A stretch of 64,000 bases of DNA, taken from Mesorhizobium loti (GTDB taxonomy: Bacteria; Pseudomonadota; Alphaproteobacteria; Rhizobiales; Rhizobiaceae). The position numbers and the translations under genes are program-made. The notes below the pieces were generated by a model. That model was not told the DNA's origin. It did no database searches and worked only from the letters and a program-made list of their open reading frames with translations. The stretch is from positions 4,035,001 to 4,099,000 of the forward strand of contig CP050293.1 in NCBI GenBank assembly GCA_014189435.1, written 5' to 3'. This document shows, piece after piece, positions 1 through 9,259 of the stretch. How positions within the stretch are numbered: the first letter of the stretch is position 1; each line of letters starts with the position of its first letter.

Positions 1-377
1 CTGCCCTCCAGCCGCAGCGCCACGTTCGGTCGTCTGGCGCGCATCCACTCGACCCATGGCGAGGTGATGCGGTCCCACAGATAGGCAGGCGCGGTCAGCC
101 GCAGCAAGGTCTCGTAACCATCGGGAACGGCGATGTCCTGCCGCGATTGCTCCCATGTACGGGTGATCGACGAGGCATGCGGCAGGAACTGCCGGCCGGC
201 CGGCGTCAGCGTGACCCCATCGCGGTCGCGGACGAAAAGCCGGCGTCCCAACTGCTCCTCGAGCCCCCTGATCCGCGCGCTGACGGTGGACTGGGCGAGG
301 TTGAGCCGGCTGGCCGCGACAGTGAAGCTGCCATGGGTGGCGACTTCGAGAAAGCTGCGCAGATTTTCAGTGTCCAT
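1..377 (-). CDS. LysR-family transcriptional regulator, partial (N-terminal 125 residues)
   Basis: The reading frame starts at an ATG at 377 (minus strand) and runs off the left edge without a stop. The first residues, MDTENLRSFLEVATHGSFTV, followed by AASRLNLAQSTVSARI, are a typical LysR winged helix-turn-helix. The visible part reaches into the start of the effector domain. It is divergent from the binding-protein operon beginning at 491, with 113 bases between the starts, so control of that operon is likely by the usual LysR arrangement. The ligand cannot be told because the effector domain is cut off. Confidence 0.9.
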   Translation of the reverse strand, partial: MDTENLRSFLEVATHGSFTVAASRLNLAQSTVSARIRGLEEQLGRRLFVRDRDGVTLTPAGRQFLPHASSITRTWEQSRQDIAVPDGYETLLRLTAPAYLWDRITSPWVEWMRARRPNVALRLEG

Positions 378-490
378 GCCCACCTCTTGCATCGAAAATT
401 TCGATGACCCCTATCAAAAAATATCGCTTTCCGGCGGCAGTCAACAATGAACTAGATGGCCGAGCCCCAAGATAAGCGAGGAATCCAGCC

Positions 491-2146
491 ATGCCCAAGC
501 ATTTCAGGATGATCGACAACGCTCGCAGAATGCTCACCGCAATCGAAAATTCCGCTGTCGACGAATTGCTGGCCGGCAGGTTGGGCCGCCGCGACTTCCT
601 GCGCCATGGCAGCGTGCTTGGTCTTTCCTTGCCCTTTCTGGGCAGCCTTGTCGCGGCCGCCGGCCTCGGCACGCAGCAGGCTCGTGCCGAGGGCAAGCCG
701 GGCGGCACGGTGCGCGCCGGCGTGGCGACGCCGGGCGGCGCCATCGATCCCGTCACCTACTATGACAGCGGCAGCTACCAGCTGGTTTTCCAGACCGCCG
801 AATTTCTCTGCATCACGCAGCCGGACCTCACCTTGAAGCCGGTGCTGGCGGAGAGCTGGGCGCCGAACGAGGACGGCAGCGTGTGGACCTTCAAGCTGCG
901 CAAGGGCGTGAAATTCCACAATGGCGAGGACTTCAAGGCGGACGACGTCGTCGCGACGTTCGACCGGCTGGCCGACCCCAACGGTGCTTCCAATGCACTT
1001 TCCGTGTTCAAGGGGCTGCTGTCGAAGGGTGGCACCCAGAAGGTCGACGACCACACCGTCGCCTTCCACCTCGATGCGCCGAATGGCAGCTTTCCCTATT
1101 CGGTGTCGATCGACAATTACAACGCCGTCATCCTGCCGGCGAGCTACAAGGGCGACTACGAAAAGACGTTCGAAGGCACCGGGCCGTTCCGGCTGGAGAC
1201 CTACACGCCAAAGGTCGGCGCGACCTTCATCCGCAACCCCGACTATTGGGGTGAGAAGGCGCTGCCCGACCGGCTCGAGTTCAAGTTCTACGGCGACGTG
1301 CAGCCGCGCATCCTGGCGCTGCAGGCCGGCGAGGTCGACATTCTCGACGCGGTTCCGCTCGATGTCAGCCAGGTGGTGCTGAACAGCCCCGACATCACCG
1401 TGTTGCGTGTCGCCTCGACCGCGCACCGCCAGCTTCACATGCGCTGCGACACCGGCCCCTTCACCGACAAGCGCGTGCGCCAGGCGCTGGCGCTGTGCAT
1501 CGACCGTTCGAAGCTGGTCGACGGCCTGTGCCGTGGCATGGCGGCGACCGGCAATGACAGCCCGTTCGCGCCGGCCTTCCCCGCGACCGACAAGACGGTG
1601 CCGCAACGCGTCCAGGATATCGCCAAGGCAAAGCAATTGCTGGAGGCGGCGGGCCTCGCCGGCGGCTTCGACATCACGCTGACGACGCTGCGCTATTCCG
1701 ACATTCCCGGCTACGCGCAATTGTTCCAGAATTTCGCCAAGGAGATTGGCGCCCGCATTTCGCTCAACATCGAGGACCAGGACAAATATTACGGCAAGGC
1801 AGTGTTCGGCCAATCGGACTGGCTGGACAGCCCGCTCGGCATCACCGACTACGCGCATCGCAGCGTGCCCAACGTCTTCCTCAAGAGCCCGCTGGTCAGC
1901 GACGGCCCGTGGAACGCGGCGCATTTCAAGAGCCCGGCCTATGACGGCATGGTCACCAGCTATTTGAAGGCGCTCGATGTCGGCGCGCAGCGCGCTGCCG
2001 CCTCCGACATCCAGAAGCTGCTGCTCGACGCGACGCCTGTCATCTTCAGCTATTTCCCCGATCTGCTGGTGCCGGTGCGCAAGAATGTCAGCGGACTGCC
2101 GCCGATCGCCGCCGGGCTGCTGCTCGATCGCGTGTCATTGAGTTGA
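491..2146 (+). CDS. ABC transporter substrate-binding protein, family 5 (peptide/opine/nickel type)
   Basis: A 551-residue periplasmic solute-binding protein of the DppA/OppA class. An N-terminal twin-arginine-like segment (GRRDFLRHG, about residues 52-60) precedes a hydrophobic stretch and an AxA-type site (QARA), so Tat export is likely. The central SBP_bac_5 signature is visible: LKPVLAESWAPNEDGSVWTF and the KFHNGEDFKADDVV segment. No permease or ATPase gene follows; the next genes are a DUF427 protein and a dehydrogenase. The cognate permeases must therefore lie outside the window or be shared. It overlaps the next gene by four bases. Confidence 0.85.
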   Translation: MPKHFRMIDNARRMLTAIENSAVDELLAGRLGRRDFLRHGSVLGLSLPFLGSLVAAAGLGTQQARAEGKPGGTVRAGVATPGGAIDPVTYYDSGSYQLVFQTAEFLCITQPDLTLKPVLAESWAPNEDGSVWTFKLRKGVKFHNGEDFKADDVVATFDRLADPNGASNALSVFKGLLSKGGTQKVDDHTVAFHLDAPNGSFPYSVSIDNYNAVILPASYKGDYEKTFEGTGPFRLETYTPKVGATFIRNPDYWGEKALPDRLEFKFYGDVQPRILALQAGEVDILDAVPLDVSQVVLNSPDITVLRVASTAHRQLHMRCDTGPFTDKRVRQALALCIDRSKLVDGLCRGMAATGNDSPFAPAFPATDKTVPQRVQDIAKAKQLLEAAGLAGGFDITLTTLRYSDIPGYAQLFQNFAKEIGARISLNIEDQDKYYGKAVFGQSDWLDSPLGITDYAHRSVPNVFLKSPLVSDGPWNAAHFKSPAYDGMVTSYLKALDVGAQRAAASDIQKLLLDATPVIFSYFPDLLVPVRKNVSGLPPIAAGLLLDRVSLS

Positions 2147-3033
2147 TCGTGCGCCAGCGCCCGATCACGAAAGAAGAGAACCGGGAGACTACCATTCGCA
2201 AGCCCCATCTGCGCGGCCGTGGGCCGCATTTTCCCTTGCTCGATAACATCGTGCAGTACGATTTCGAGCCGGGCTACATAGCCTTCACCATGCCCACGCA
2301 GAAGCGCCTGCGTGTGCAGGTGGGGTCAATGACCGTGGCCGATACGACCAACGCCTTGGTGTTCTACGAATCCGATCACCTGCCGGTCTACTACTTCCCG
2401 ATCGGCGACGTTCGCGAGGAGTTCCTGCTGCCGAGCAAGACGACGACAGAGGACCCATTCAAGGGCATAGCCACCCACTATTCGCTTAACACCGGCATCA
2501 CGCTGGTCGAGGACGCGGCCTGGCGCTATCTCGATCCGGTCAAGGGCTGTCCCCCGATATCGGACTATATGTCGTTCACCTGGAGCAAGATGGGCCACTG
2601 GTTCGAGGAGGACGAAGAAATCTTCGTCCACGCCCGCGATCCGTTCCGCCGGGTCGACTGCCTGCCGTCGTCGCGACGCGTCCAGGTCATCCTCGACGGC
2701 GAACAGGTCGCCGATTCACGCCGCGGCGTGTTCCTGTTCGAGACCGGCCATCCGGTGCGCCACTATCTGCCGATCGCCGACACGCGGCTCGATATGTTCG
2801 CGCCCAGCCGCTACATCTCGCGCTGCCCCTACAAGGGCATCTCCAACTACTACCACGTGACGACCAAGGCCAAGCGCCATGAGAACCTGGTCTGGTATTA
2901 TCCTGAGCCGGTGCATGAGGCGGAGCGCATCAAGGGCCTGGTCTGTTTCCACCACGAGCTGGTCGACAAGATCCTGGTCGATGGCGTCGAAATCCCGAAG
3001 GAAGCCACGGCCGCCTCGAGCGGTTATTTCTGA
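2143..3033 (+). CDS. Protein with two DUF427 domains, function unknown
   Basis: A 296-residue soluble protein with two tandem DUF427 repeats. Both carry the same pattern: KRLRVQVGSMTVADTTNALV with PVYYFPIGDVREEF in the first, and RRVQVILDGEQVADSRRGVF with VRHYLPIADTRLDMF in the second. Each repeat is followed by a DPFKGIA or CPYKGIS motif. The start is TTG at 2143, overlapping the preceding stop (TTGAGTTGA context); GTG at 2149 is an alternative. Overlap with the binding-protein gene implies translational coupling, so it probably acts on the imported compound or its product. DUF427 has no firm biochemical role that I know of. Confidence 0.8.
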   Translation: MIVRQRPITKEENRETTIRKPHLRGRGPHFPLLDNIVQYDFEPGYIAFTMPTQKRLRVQVGSMTVADTTNALVFYESDHLPVYYFPIGDVREEFLLPSKTTTEDPFKGIATHYSLNTGITLVEDAAWRYLDPVKGCPPISDYMSFTWSKMGHWFEEDEEIFVHARDPFRRVDCLPSSRRVQVILDGEQVADSRRGVFLFETGHPVRHYLPIADTRLDMFAPSRYISRCPYKGISNYYHVTTKAKRHENLVWYYPEPVHEAERIKGLVCFHHELVDKILVDGVEIPKEATAASSGYF

Positions 3034-3113
3034 GCATCGACGCCGCTTGCGCGCGGGCGCTTGATCGAAGCACCGCTCAGCGCATACCCTCCCCTAGGCA
3101 GGGAGGGCTATCG

Positions 3114-3878
3114 ATGGATCTTTTCAAGCTGGACGGCGATGTCGCGTTGGTTACTGGCGCCGGCAGCGGCATCGGCCAGGCAATCGCGATCGGACTGGCC
3201 GAGGCGGGCGCCGACGTCGCCTGTTTCGGCCACGCGTCGAAGGGTGGGCTGGATGAAACCGCCCACCGGATCACGGCGCTCGGCCGCAAGGCGCTGGTGC
3301 TGACCGGCACGGTGACGTCGCAGAGCGATCTCGCGGCGGCGATCGATCGCATCGAGGCCGAACTCGGTGCGCTGACCGTCGCAGTCAACAATGCCGGCAT
3401 TGCCGGCTCCGAACCCGCCGAGACGATGCGGCTGGAGACATGGCAGAAGGTGCACGAGGTCAATGTCGCCGGCGTGTTCCTGTCCTGCCAGGCCGAGGCG
3501 CGCAAGATGCTGGCGCGAGGCAAAGGCTCGATCATCAACATCGCCTCGATGTCCGGCACCATCGTCAACCGGGGACTGACGCAGGCGCACTACAACTCTT
3601 CGAAGGCCGCCGTCATCCACATGTCGAAGAGCCTCGCCATGGAGTGGGCCGATCGCGGCCTGCGCGTCAATGTCGTCAGCCCGGGCTACACGCTGACGCC
3701 GATGAACAAGCGACCGGAGGTGGCCGAAGAGGTCAAGATCTTCAAGCGTGACACGCCGATGGGGCGCATGGCGGCGCCGGAAGAAATGGTCGGACCGACG
3801 GTGTTCCTTGCCAGCCGCGCCGCGAGCTTCGTCACCGGCCTCGACCTGATTGTCGATGGCGGCTACGTCTGCTGGTAG
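3114..3878 (+). CDS. SDR-family NAD(P)-dependent oxidoreductase
   Basis: A 254-residue classical short-chain dehydrogenase. The N-terminal nucleotide-binding motif TGAGSGIG lies at about residues 14-21 and NNAG at about 92. The catalytic Ser is in IASMSG, and the YNSSK motif (YxxxK) follows. The C-terminus ends in LDLIVDGGYVCW, typical of polyol or sugar dehydrogenases of this family. A good ribosome binding site (GGGAGGG) lies ahead of ATG 3114. It is 80 bases after the DUF427 gene and probably last in the LysR-linked operon. The substrate is not identifiable. Confidence 0.85.
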   Translation: MDLFKLDGDVALVTGAGSGIGQAIAIGLAEAGADVACFGHASKGGLDETAHRITALGRKALVLTGTVTSQSDLAAAIDRIEAELGALTVAVNNAGIAGSEPAETMRLETWQKVHEVNVAGVFLSCQAEARKMLARGKGSIINIASMSGTIVNRGLTQAHYNSSKAAVIHMSKSLAMEWADRGLRVNVVSPGYTLTPMNKRPEVAEEVKIFKRDTPMGRMAAPEEMVGPTVFLASRAASFVTGLDLIVDGGYVCW

Positions 3879-4297
3879 GGGTCCGACTTTGCCTGCAGTC
3901 TGAATTTATGCGTCCCGCGAGGCGTTAGTCGTTGCGCGACATGAACCTTGGTATATATAATTTCATCCTATGAAACGGCCTTGGCGAGATGGGGCTTGCC
4001 GGGTCGACAGCCGAGAATATGGGACCTTGATGGCTCGCACCTTGCAGGGCGCCGCAGGACTGGCAATCGATCCGCGGATGATCGCTCCCGCAGCGATCCG
4101 TCGGCAGCCATGACGCTGACACTCCAGTCCCATTCCATCATCACTAGAATTGAGCACCATCTTGCCTGCGCCGGCCAAAGCCGGGGCAACAATCTGGTGC
4201 CGACGGCCTTGCGCAAAGACCAGCCTTTCCAACACAATCAAGAAAAGCCGCAAGAAGGGAACGAACGATAATTTTCACAGCTTGAAGGAGAACAAGC
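3879..4297. promoter_or_regulatory. Intergenic promoter region of the TMAO transporter operon, with TTTCAT-N3-ATGAAA dyad
   Basis: 419 bases without a convincing gene. A perfect inverted repeat TTTCATCCTATGAAA sits at 3961-3975, directly after an AT-rich tract GGTATATATAA (3950-3960). TGAATTTATG (3901-3910) also recurs near 16245 and 19694. The dyad resembles the TTTCA-containing sites in front of tmm, the XRE-cupin gene, dmm, mgs and tdm, so it may be an operator. The remaining 320 bases before tmoX show no clear structure beyond the leader and its AAGGAG ribosome binding site. Confidence 0.5.
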
Positions 4298-5272
4298 ATG
4301 TCACTTCGCAGTGTGATTTCGAACTTAACAATGGGAGCCTTCGCACTCGCCGCGGCGAGTGCACTGACACCTTCCGCCCAAGCCGCCGCACCCGAATCCA
4401 ATGACCCGATCAAGATCGCGCTGTTCGACTGGACCAGCGTCAACCTGAACGCCAAGATCCTCGGCGGCATCCTGGAAAAGCTCGGCTACACCGTCGAGTA
4501 TCCCACGGCCGACTACCTCTCCAGCTTGACCACGGGTCTCACCAATGGCGATCTCGATGTCGGCCTGGAATTCTGGGACACGACCGCCGGCGAGGCCATG
4601 AAAGCCTCCGATGCCACCGGCCAGACCGAGCGGCTGGGCAAGCTTGGACCGAAGGCCAAGGAAGAATGGTGGTTTCCCGAATACATGAAGGAGAAATGCC
4701 CTGGCCTGCCCAATTGGGAAGCGCTGAAGGATCCGAAATGCGCCGAAGCCTTCTCGACGGCCGAGACCGCACCGAAGGGTCGCTATCTCGGCGGCCCAGT
4801 GACCTGGGAAGGCTTTGACGACGAGCGCGTCGAGGCGCTGAAACTGCCCTTCACCGTCATCCATGCCGGCACCGACGCGGCGATGTTCGCCGAGCTGGAC
4901 TCGGCCTATCAGCGCAAGGCGCCGATCATGCTGTGGATCTATTCGCCGCACTGGGCGCCGGCCAAGTACAAGGGCGAGTGGGTTGAATTCCCCGAATACA
5001 CGCCCGAGTGTTACAACGACCCGAAATGGGGCGTGAACCCCGACGCCAAATATGATTGCGGCAAGCCGCATGGCGAGATCTGGAAGTACTCCTGGTCCGG
5101 CATGAAGGACAAATGGCCGGTCGCCTACAAGGTGGCGAAGGCCTACACGATCGACACCGACGAGCTCAACAAGATGAGCGGCGAGATCGATCTCGGCGGC
5201 AAGACGCCGGAAGACGTCGCAGCCGCCTGGATCGCCGCCCATGAGGCAGACTGGAAAGCCTGGGCGCAGTGA
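4298..5272 (+). CDS. tmoX: TMAO/quaternary-amine ABC transporter, substrate-binding protein
   Basis: A 324-residue periplasmic protein of the OpuAC/ProX family with an N-terminal Sec signal (cleavage near SAQAAA). The first lobe begins IKIALFDWTSVNLNAKILGG. Many Trp/Tyr residues (EFWDTT, EEWWFPEY, WIYSPHWAPA) could form the aromatic cage that binds a methylated amine. Two Cys pairs (KCPGL with PKCAEA; ECYND with YDCGK) look like periplasmic disulfides. Start ATG 4298 is preceded by AAGGAG. It heads a three-gene transporter operon. Assignment as TmoX rather than a glycine-betaine protein is inferred from co-location with tmm, tdm and dmm and from the unusual fused permease downstream. Confidence 0.8.
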   Translation: MSLRSVISNLTMGAFALAAASALTPSAQAAAPESNDPIKIALFDWTSVNLNAKILGGILEKLGYTVEYPTADYLSSLTTGLTNGDLDVGLEFWDTTAGEAMKASDATGQTERLGKLGPKAKEEWWFPEYMKEKCPGLPNWEALKDPKCAEAFSTAETAPKGRYLGGPVTWEGFDDERVEALKLPFTVIHAGTDAAMFAELDSAYQRKAPIMLWIYSPHWAPAKYKGEWVEFPEYTPECYNDPKWGVNPDAKYDCGKPHGEIWKYSWSGMKDKWPVAYKVAKAYTIDTDELNKMSGEIDLGGKTPEDVAAAWIAAHEADWKAWAQ

Positions 5273-5289
5273 TCCTTCCGACTGGAAAA

Positions 5290-5320
5290 TGAGATCCGGC
5301 TGCTGACCAGCCGGGCCTCA
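5290..5320 (+). terminator. Stem-loop between tmoX and tmoW
   Basis: TGAG-AT-CCGGCTG pairs with CAGCCGG-GC-CTCA around a short CTGA-like loop. No T-run follows, so it is better read as an intercistronic hairpin protecting or attenuating the transcript. Such hairpins commonly let the binding protein be made in excess over ATPase and permease. Confidence 0.5.
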
Positions 5321-5348
5321 CTTGTTGATGTTCCAGAAGGACGTTTGA

Positions 5349-6434
5349 ATGACGGACAAGACTGAACAGGGGTCCAATGGGGCGGGCACGCCAAAGGATG
5401 CCCGCCCGATAAAGCTTGCCTGCCGCAATGTCTGGAAGCTGTTCGGATCGAATGCGGCGAACTTCATCCGCGAACGCGACGGCAAGGCCAGTATGGCGGA
5501 TGTTACTGCCGCCGGGCTTGTCGGCGCGGTGCGCGCCGTCGACCTCGAAATCCGCCAGGGCGAGATTTTTATCATCATGGGCCTGTCGGGCTCCGGCAAG
5601 TCGACACTGGTGCGCTGCATGTCGAGGCTGGTCGAGCCGACCCACGGCAAGGTCGAATTCGAGGGCAAGGATCTGCTCAAGATCTCGGATGCAGCTCTCA
5701 TCGAATTGCGCCGGCATCGCATGGGCATGGTGTTCCAGAATTTTGCCCTCCTGCCGCATCTCAATGTGCTGGAGAACATTGCCTTCCCGCTCAGCATCCA
5801 GGGGCAGGATCGGCCGACGCGCGAGGCACGGGCGCGCGAGGTCATCGAGCTAGTCGGCTTGAGGGGGCGCGAGCATTTCTATCCGCGCGAGCTGTCCGGC
5901 GGCCAGCAGCAGCGAGTCGGCATTGCCCGAAGCCTGGCGACCAAACCGGAAATCTGGTTCCTCGACGAGCCGTTCTCGGCGCTCGATCCGCTGATCCGCC
6001 GCGAAATGCAGGACGAGCTGATGCGGCTGCAAACCATGCTGCACAAGACCATCGTCTTCATCACCCATGATTTCGACGAGGCAATCCGGCTGGCCGATCG
6101 CATCGCCATCATGAAGGATGGCGAGGTCATTCAGACCGGCACGCCGGAGGAGCTGGTGGTCAACCCGGCGACCGACTATGTCGCCGAGTTCACCCGCGAC
6201 GTCGACCGCGCCAAGGTGATCTCGGCACGCAGCTTGATGCGCGCCTGCGATGGCTCGGAGCATGGCGGCACGGTGGCGCCGGATGCCAAGATCGCCAGCT
6301 TCTCGGCCGGTATCGTTGCCGCCAACAAGCCGTTCGCGGTGGTCAACGGCACCGGCAAGCCGATCGGCGAGGTGACGCCGCAAGCGGTGATCGATCTGCT
6401 GGCCGGCATCGATCGCTCAAGGACCGGCGCATGA
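5349..6434 (+). CDS. tmoW: TMAO/quaternary-amine ABC transporter, ATP-binding protein
   Basis: A 361-residue ATPase of the ProV/OpuAA class. Walker A GLSGSGKST lies near residues 78-86, the signature is LSGGQQQRVGIARSL, and Walker B is IWFLDEPFSALDP. A long N-terminal insert (about residues 30-60, with NFIRERDGKASMADV) precedes the ABC domain. The C-terminal 80 residues resemble a degenerate CBS region. A ribosome binding site (AGAAGG) precedes ATG 5349. Its stop overlaps the permease start by four bases (ATGA), so the two subunits are coupled. The role is energising import of TMAO or a related betaine. Confidence 0.82.
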   Translation: MTDKTEQGSNGAGTPKDARPIKLACRNVWKLFGSNAANFIRERDGKASMADVTAAGLVGAVRAVDLEIRQGEIFIIMGLSGSGKSTLVRCMSRLVEPTHGKVEFEGKDLLKISDAALIELRRHRMGMVFQNFALLPHLNVLENIAFPLSIQGQDRPTREARAREVIELVGLRGREHFYPRELSGGQQQRVGIARSLATKPEIWFLDEPFSALDPLIRREMQDELMRLQTMLHKTIVFITHDFDEAIRLADRIAIMKDGEVIQTGTPEELVVNPATDYVAEFTRDVDRAKVISARSLMRACDGSEHGGTVAPDAKIASFSAGIVAANKPFAVVNGTGKPIGEVTPQAVIDLLAGIDRSRTGA

Positions 6435-8413
6435 CGGTGACGGCAAGCGCCAGCGAGGCAAGGTCGCGGCCGATTCAGATCTGGCTGCTGATTTGGGCGT
6501 TCGCGCTTGCCGCCGTGCTTGTCGTGTTCCTGTTGCAGGACCGCCTGCCCTGGGCCGTCAACTATCCGGCCAGCGCCGTCGTGCCGGTCGCCGACTGGGT
6601 CAGCGCGCTGATGCGCTGGATCAAGTCCAACCTGTCATGGCTGACCCGCTCGATCACCGCGGTGCTCGGTGTTCCCCTCGATTTCGCGCTCAATCTCCTG
6701 GCCAAGAATTTCAAGATCGGTCACGGCACTGAGGCCTATGTCCTGCCGCGCCTGTCCTGGGTCGGCGTCTGCGCCGCCGCCTTCCTCGCCGGTCATGCCG
6801 TTGGCGGCAGAAAACTCAGCCTGCTGGTTGGTGGCTGCTTCCTCTACATCGCCCTGTTCGGCCAATGGACCAGTGCCATGCTGACGCTGGCGCTGATCTC
6901 CATCGCCGTGCCGTTCTGCATGGTCACTGGGCTGTTCGCCGGCATCTGGGCGTGGCGCAAGCCATGGGCCGAAAGGCTCATCGTCTCCCCTGCCCTTGAC
7001 CTGATGCAGACGATCCCGACCTTCGCCTACCTGATCCCGATGCTGCTGCTGTTCGGCAACAGCCCGGTGTCGGCGATGATCGCGACCGCCATCTTCGCCA
7101 CCCCGCCGATGGTGCGGGCGACGATGCTAGGCCTGTCGCGTGTGCCCTCCGAAATTGACGATTTCAGCGAGATGGCCGGCTGCACGGCCCGCCAAAAACT
7201 GTGGCGGGTGCTGCTGCCATCGGCGCGGCCGACACTGATGGTCGGCGTCAACCAGGTGATCATGCTGGCGCTGAACATGGTCATCATCGCTTCGATGATC
7301 GGCGCCGGCGGCCTCGGCTACGACGTGCTTCTGGCACTGCGCGCGCTGAAGGTCGGCGAGGCGATGGAAGCCGGCCTTGCCATCGTGGCGCTCGCCATCG
7401 CGCTCGACCGGCTGAGCCAGGCTATCGCGCACAAACAGGCAAAGGGCCATGTCCATCAGGAGATGAGCCCAAGCCTCTGGCGGCGCTACCCCAACCTGAC
7501 GCTGGCCATCGCCATCCTTGTCGTGACAACACTGCTCGGCCTGTTCGTGCCGGCCTTGGCAGTGGTGCCGAAAGCGATCACCTTCACCACCGCGCCGCTG
7601 TGGAAAGCGGCGGTGAACTGGGTGACGATCAACTTCTTCGATACGATCGAAGCGTTCCGCGTGGCGCTGATCCTCAATCTGCTGAACCCGCTGCGCGCCT
7701 TTTGCGAAGGCTTTCCGTGGCTGGGCGCGGTCTTCCTGCTCGGCCTCGCGGGCTATCAGCTCAGCGGCTTGCGCCTCGCTGTATTGGTCGCCGCATTAAC
7801 CGCCTTCTGCGCCGTAACCGGTCTGTGGGAGAAGACCATGGCGACCGTCTATCTCTGCGGCATCTCGGCTTTTATCGCCTGCCTGATCGGCATTCCCATC
7901 GGTTTGATGGCCGCGCGCAGCGACCGTTTCGAGAAGATCGTCACGCCGATCATCGACACGCTGCAGGTGCTGCCGTCGTTCTGCTTCATCATCCCGGTGG
8001 TGATGCTGTTCCGTGTCGGCGACGTCACCGCAATGATCGCAACGATAGCCTTCGCCGTGGTGCCGGCGATCCGTTACACCAATCACGGCATCAGGCAGGT
8101 GCCGCCGGCGCTGATCGAGGCGGCCAAGGTGTCGGGCTGCACGCCGCGCCAGACCTTCTTTCGCGTGCAACTGCCGCTGGCGCTGCCGGAGATCATGCTG
8201 GGCGTCAACCAGACGATCCTGATGGCGCTCGCCATGATCATCATCTGCGCCATGGTCGGCACGCGCGATCTCGGCCAGGAAGTGTTCATCGCGCTGTCCA
8301 AGGCCGATTCCGGCCGCGGCATCGTCGCGGGTCTGGCCATCGCCTTCATCGGCATCGTCGCCGATCGGCTGTTCAGCGCCTGGACGGCGAAGGCCAGGGC
8401 AAGGCTGGGATAA
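6431..8413 (+). CDS. tmoV: TMAO/quaternary-amine ABC transporter, tandem permease
   Basis: A 660-residue inner-membrane protein made of two ProW-like permease halves. Each half ends in an EAA-type loop: SEMAGCTARQKLWRVLLPSA (near residues 240-260) and AAKVSGCTPRQTFFRVQLPL (near 560-580). Ordinary ProW-type permeases are a single half of about 280-350 residues. The duplicated form is what the TMAO transporter TmoV of marine alphaproteobacteria has, as I recall the family. At least ten hydrophobic segments are visible. It is translationally coupled to tmoW. Confidence 0.82.
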   Translation: MTVTASASEARSRPIQIWLLIWAFALAAVLVVFLLQDRLPWAVNYPASAVVPVADWVSALMRWIKSNLSWLTRSITAVLGVPLDFALNLLAKNFKIGHGTEAYVLPRLSWVGVCAAAFLAGHAVGGRKLSLLVGGCFLYIALFGQWTSAMLTLALISIAVPFCMVTGLFAGIWAWRKPWAERLIVSPALDLMQTIPTFAYLIPMLLLFGNSPVSAMIATAIFATPPMVRATMLGLSRVPSEIDDFSEMAGCTARQKLWRVLLPSARPTLMVGVNQVIMLALNMVIIASMIGAGGLGYDVLLALRALKVGEAMEAGLAIVALAIALDRLSQAIAHKQAKGHVHQEMSPSLWRRYPNLTLAIAILVVTTLLGLFVPALAVVPKAITFTTAPLWKAAVNWVTINFFDTIEAFRVALILNLLNPLRAFCEGFPWLGAVFLLGLAGYQLSGLRLAVLVAALTAFCAVTGLWEKTMATVYLCGISAFIACLIGIPIGLMAARSDRFEKIVTPIIDTLQVLPSFCFIIPVVMLFRVGDVTAMIATIAFAVVPAIRYTNHGIRQVPPALIEAAKVSGCTPRQTFFRVQLPLALPEIMLGVNQTILMALAMIIICAMVGTRDLGQEVFIALSKADSGRGIVAGLAIAFIGIVADRLFSAWTAKARARLG

Positions 8414-8420
8414 CAGCCGG

Positions 8421-9221
8421 ATGTCCGAGCCGGGCGAGCCACCCTTCGCTGTCCTCGTTTTCGATATGGCCAGAACCGGCGAGCCGGACGGCGAGCACCT
8501 GATATCAGGCTTCGGCACGCTGGAGGCGGCGACGAACTATGCGATCGCGCGGGTCCGCGCCTCGGTGGAGGAACTGCGAAAGCCCGGCATCGCGGCAGCG
8601 GAGTTGCGAAAGCTCTGGCACCTCTACGGCGAAGACTGCTCGGTATTGAGCAGCCCGGTGCGCGGCAGCGATCTTCTCGACGACTTCATCGCGACACCGG
8701 CGACACCTGCCGAATGCGATTGGCCGGCGCTGGCGCCAAGGCTGCGCCGTTTTCGCGCCACTCTGCTGATCTTCAACGACATCAACGAATCCGTCTGGTG
8801 CGGCGGGGTTTTCCGCGCTACCTATAGGCTGTCGGGGCAAGGCCTGCTCGAGCGGTTCCATGACGACGCCGCTGCCGCCTTCAAAGCCAAGGGCATCACG
8901 CCTGATGTGCCGACGAAGATCATGGTCGCCAACCACTTCGAGCTTCCCGATCCTCCCTACCCACCGCCAGGCGCGACGCTGCGATCCTGGAAGGTCGAGG
9001 TCGGTTTCGTCTGCCACGATGTGAAGTTCGGCGGCGACGCCGCCGGCGTCTTCGCCTGGCCGGAGGAGCCGACCGGCTGGGCGCTCAGAACCATGCAGTT
9101 CCTGCTGATGGCCGACATGCTGGCCATGCGCGGCGATAGCCCCGACTATGCCAACGAGAGCGACGTTATCTCAGTCAAGGTGACGGAGACGGATGCTGCT
9201 CCCGACTATCCACCGGATTGA
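8421..9221 (+). CDS. Conserved-looking hypothetical protein
   Basis: A 266-residue soluble protein I do not recognise, starting seven bases after the tmoV stop and so probably co-transcribed. Residues 1-95 form a compact N-terminal part (AVLVFDMARTGEPDGEHLIS, then ARVRASVEELRKPG). This reads like a small stress- or sensor-type module often seen as a stand-alone protein of about 100 residues. The rest is rich in aromatic residues (NDINESVWCGGVFRATYRL). No signal peptide, membrane segment or catalytic motif is evident. Position suggests a link with TMAO or amine metabolism, but no function can be named. Confidence 0.6.
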   Translation: MSEPGEPPFAVLVFDMARTGEPDGEHLISGFGTLEAATNYAIARVRASVEELRKPGIAAAELRKLWHLYGEDCSVLSSPVRGSDLLDDFIATPATPAECDWPALAPRLRRFRATLLIFNDINESVWCGGVFRATYRLSGQGLLERFHDDAAAAFKAKGITPDVPTKIMVANHFELPDPPYPPPGATLRSWKVEVGFVCHDVKFGGDAAGVFAWPEEPTGWALRTMQFLLMADMLAMRGDSPDYANESDVISVKVTETDAAPDYPPD

Positions 9222-9259
9222 GTAACGTTCAACCGCCGAACCCTGCAAAGGAGAGAGTG

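Noticed and set aside
452..1924. Long antisense open frame (490 codons) opposite the first binding-protein gene
   Set aside because: It mirrors the codon periodicity of the real gene, is rich in Arg/Gly/Ala/Val with no recognisable domain, and lacks a ribosome binding site. Similar long antisense frames opposite other genes (for example 21621-22631, 22733-23914, 24026-25393, 32201-33997, 44732-46366, 46373-48091) were rejected for the same reasons.
3948..4271. 107-codon frame in the tmoX upstream region
   Set aside because: Composition is Arg/Ser/Gln-rich without family resemblance, there is no ribosome binding site, and it covers the probable promoter and operator.
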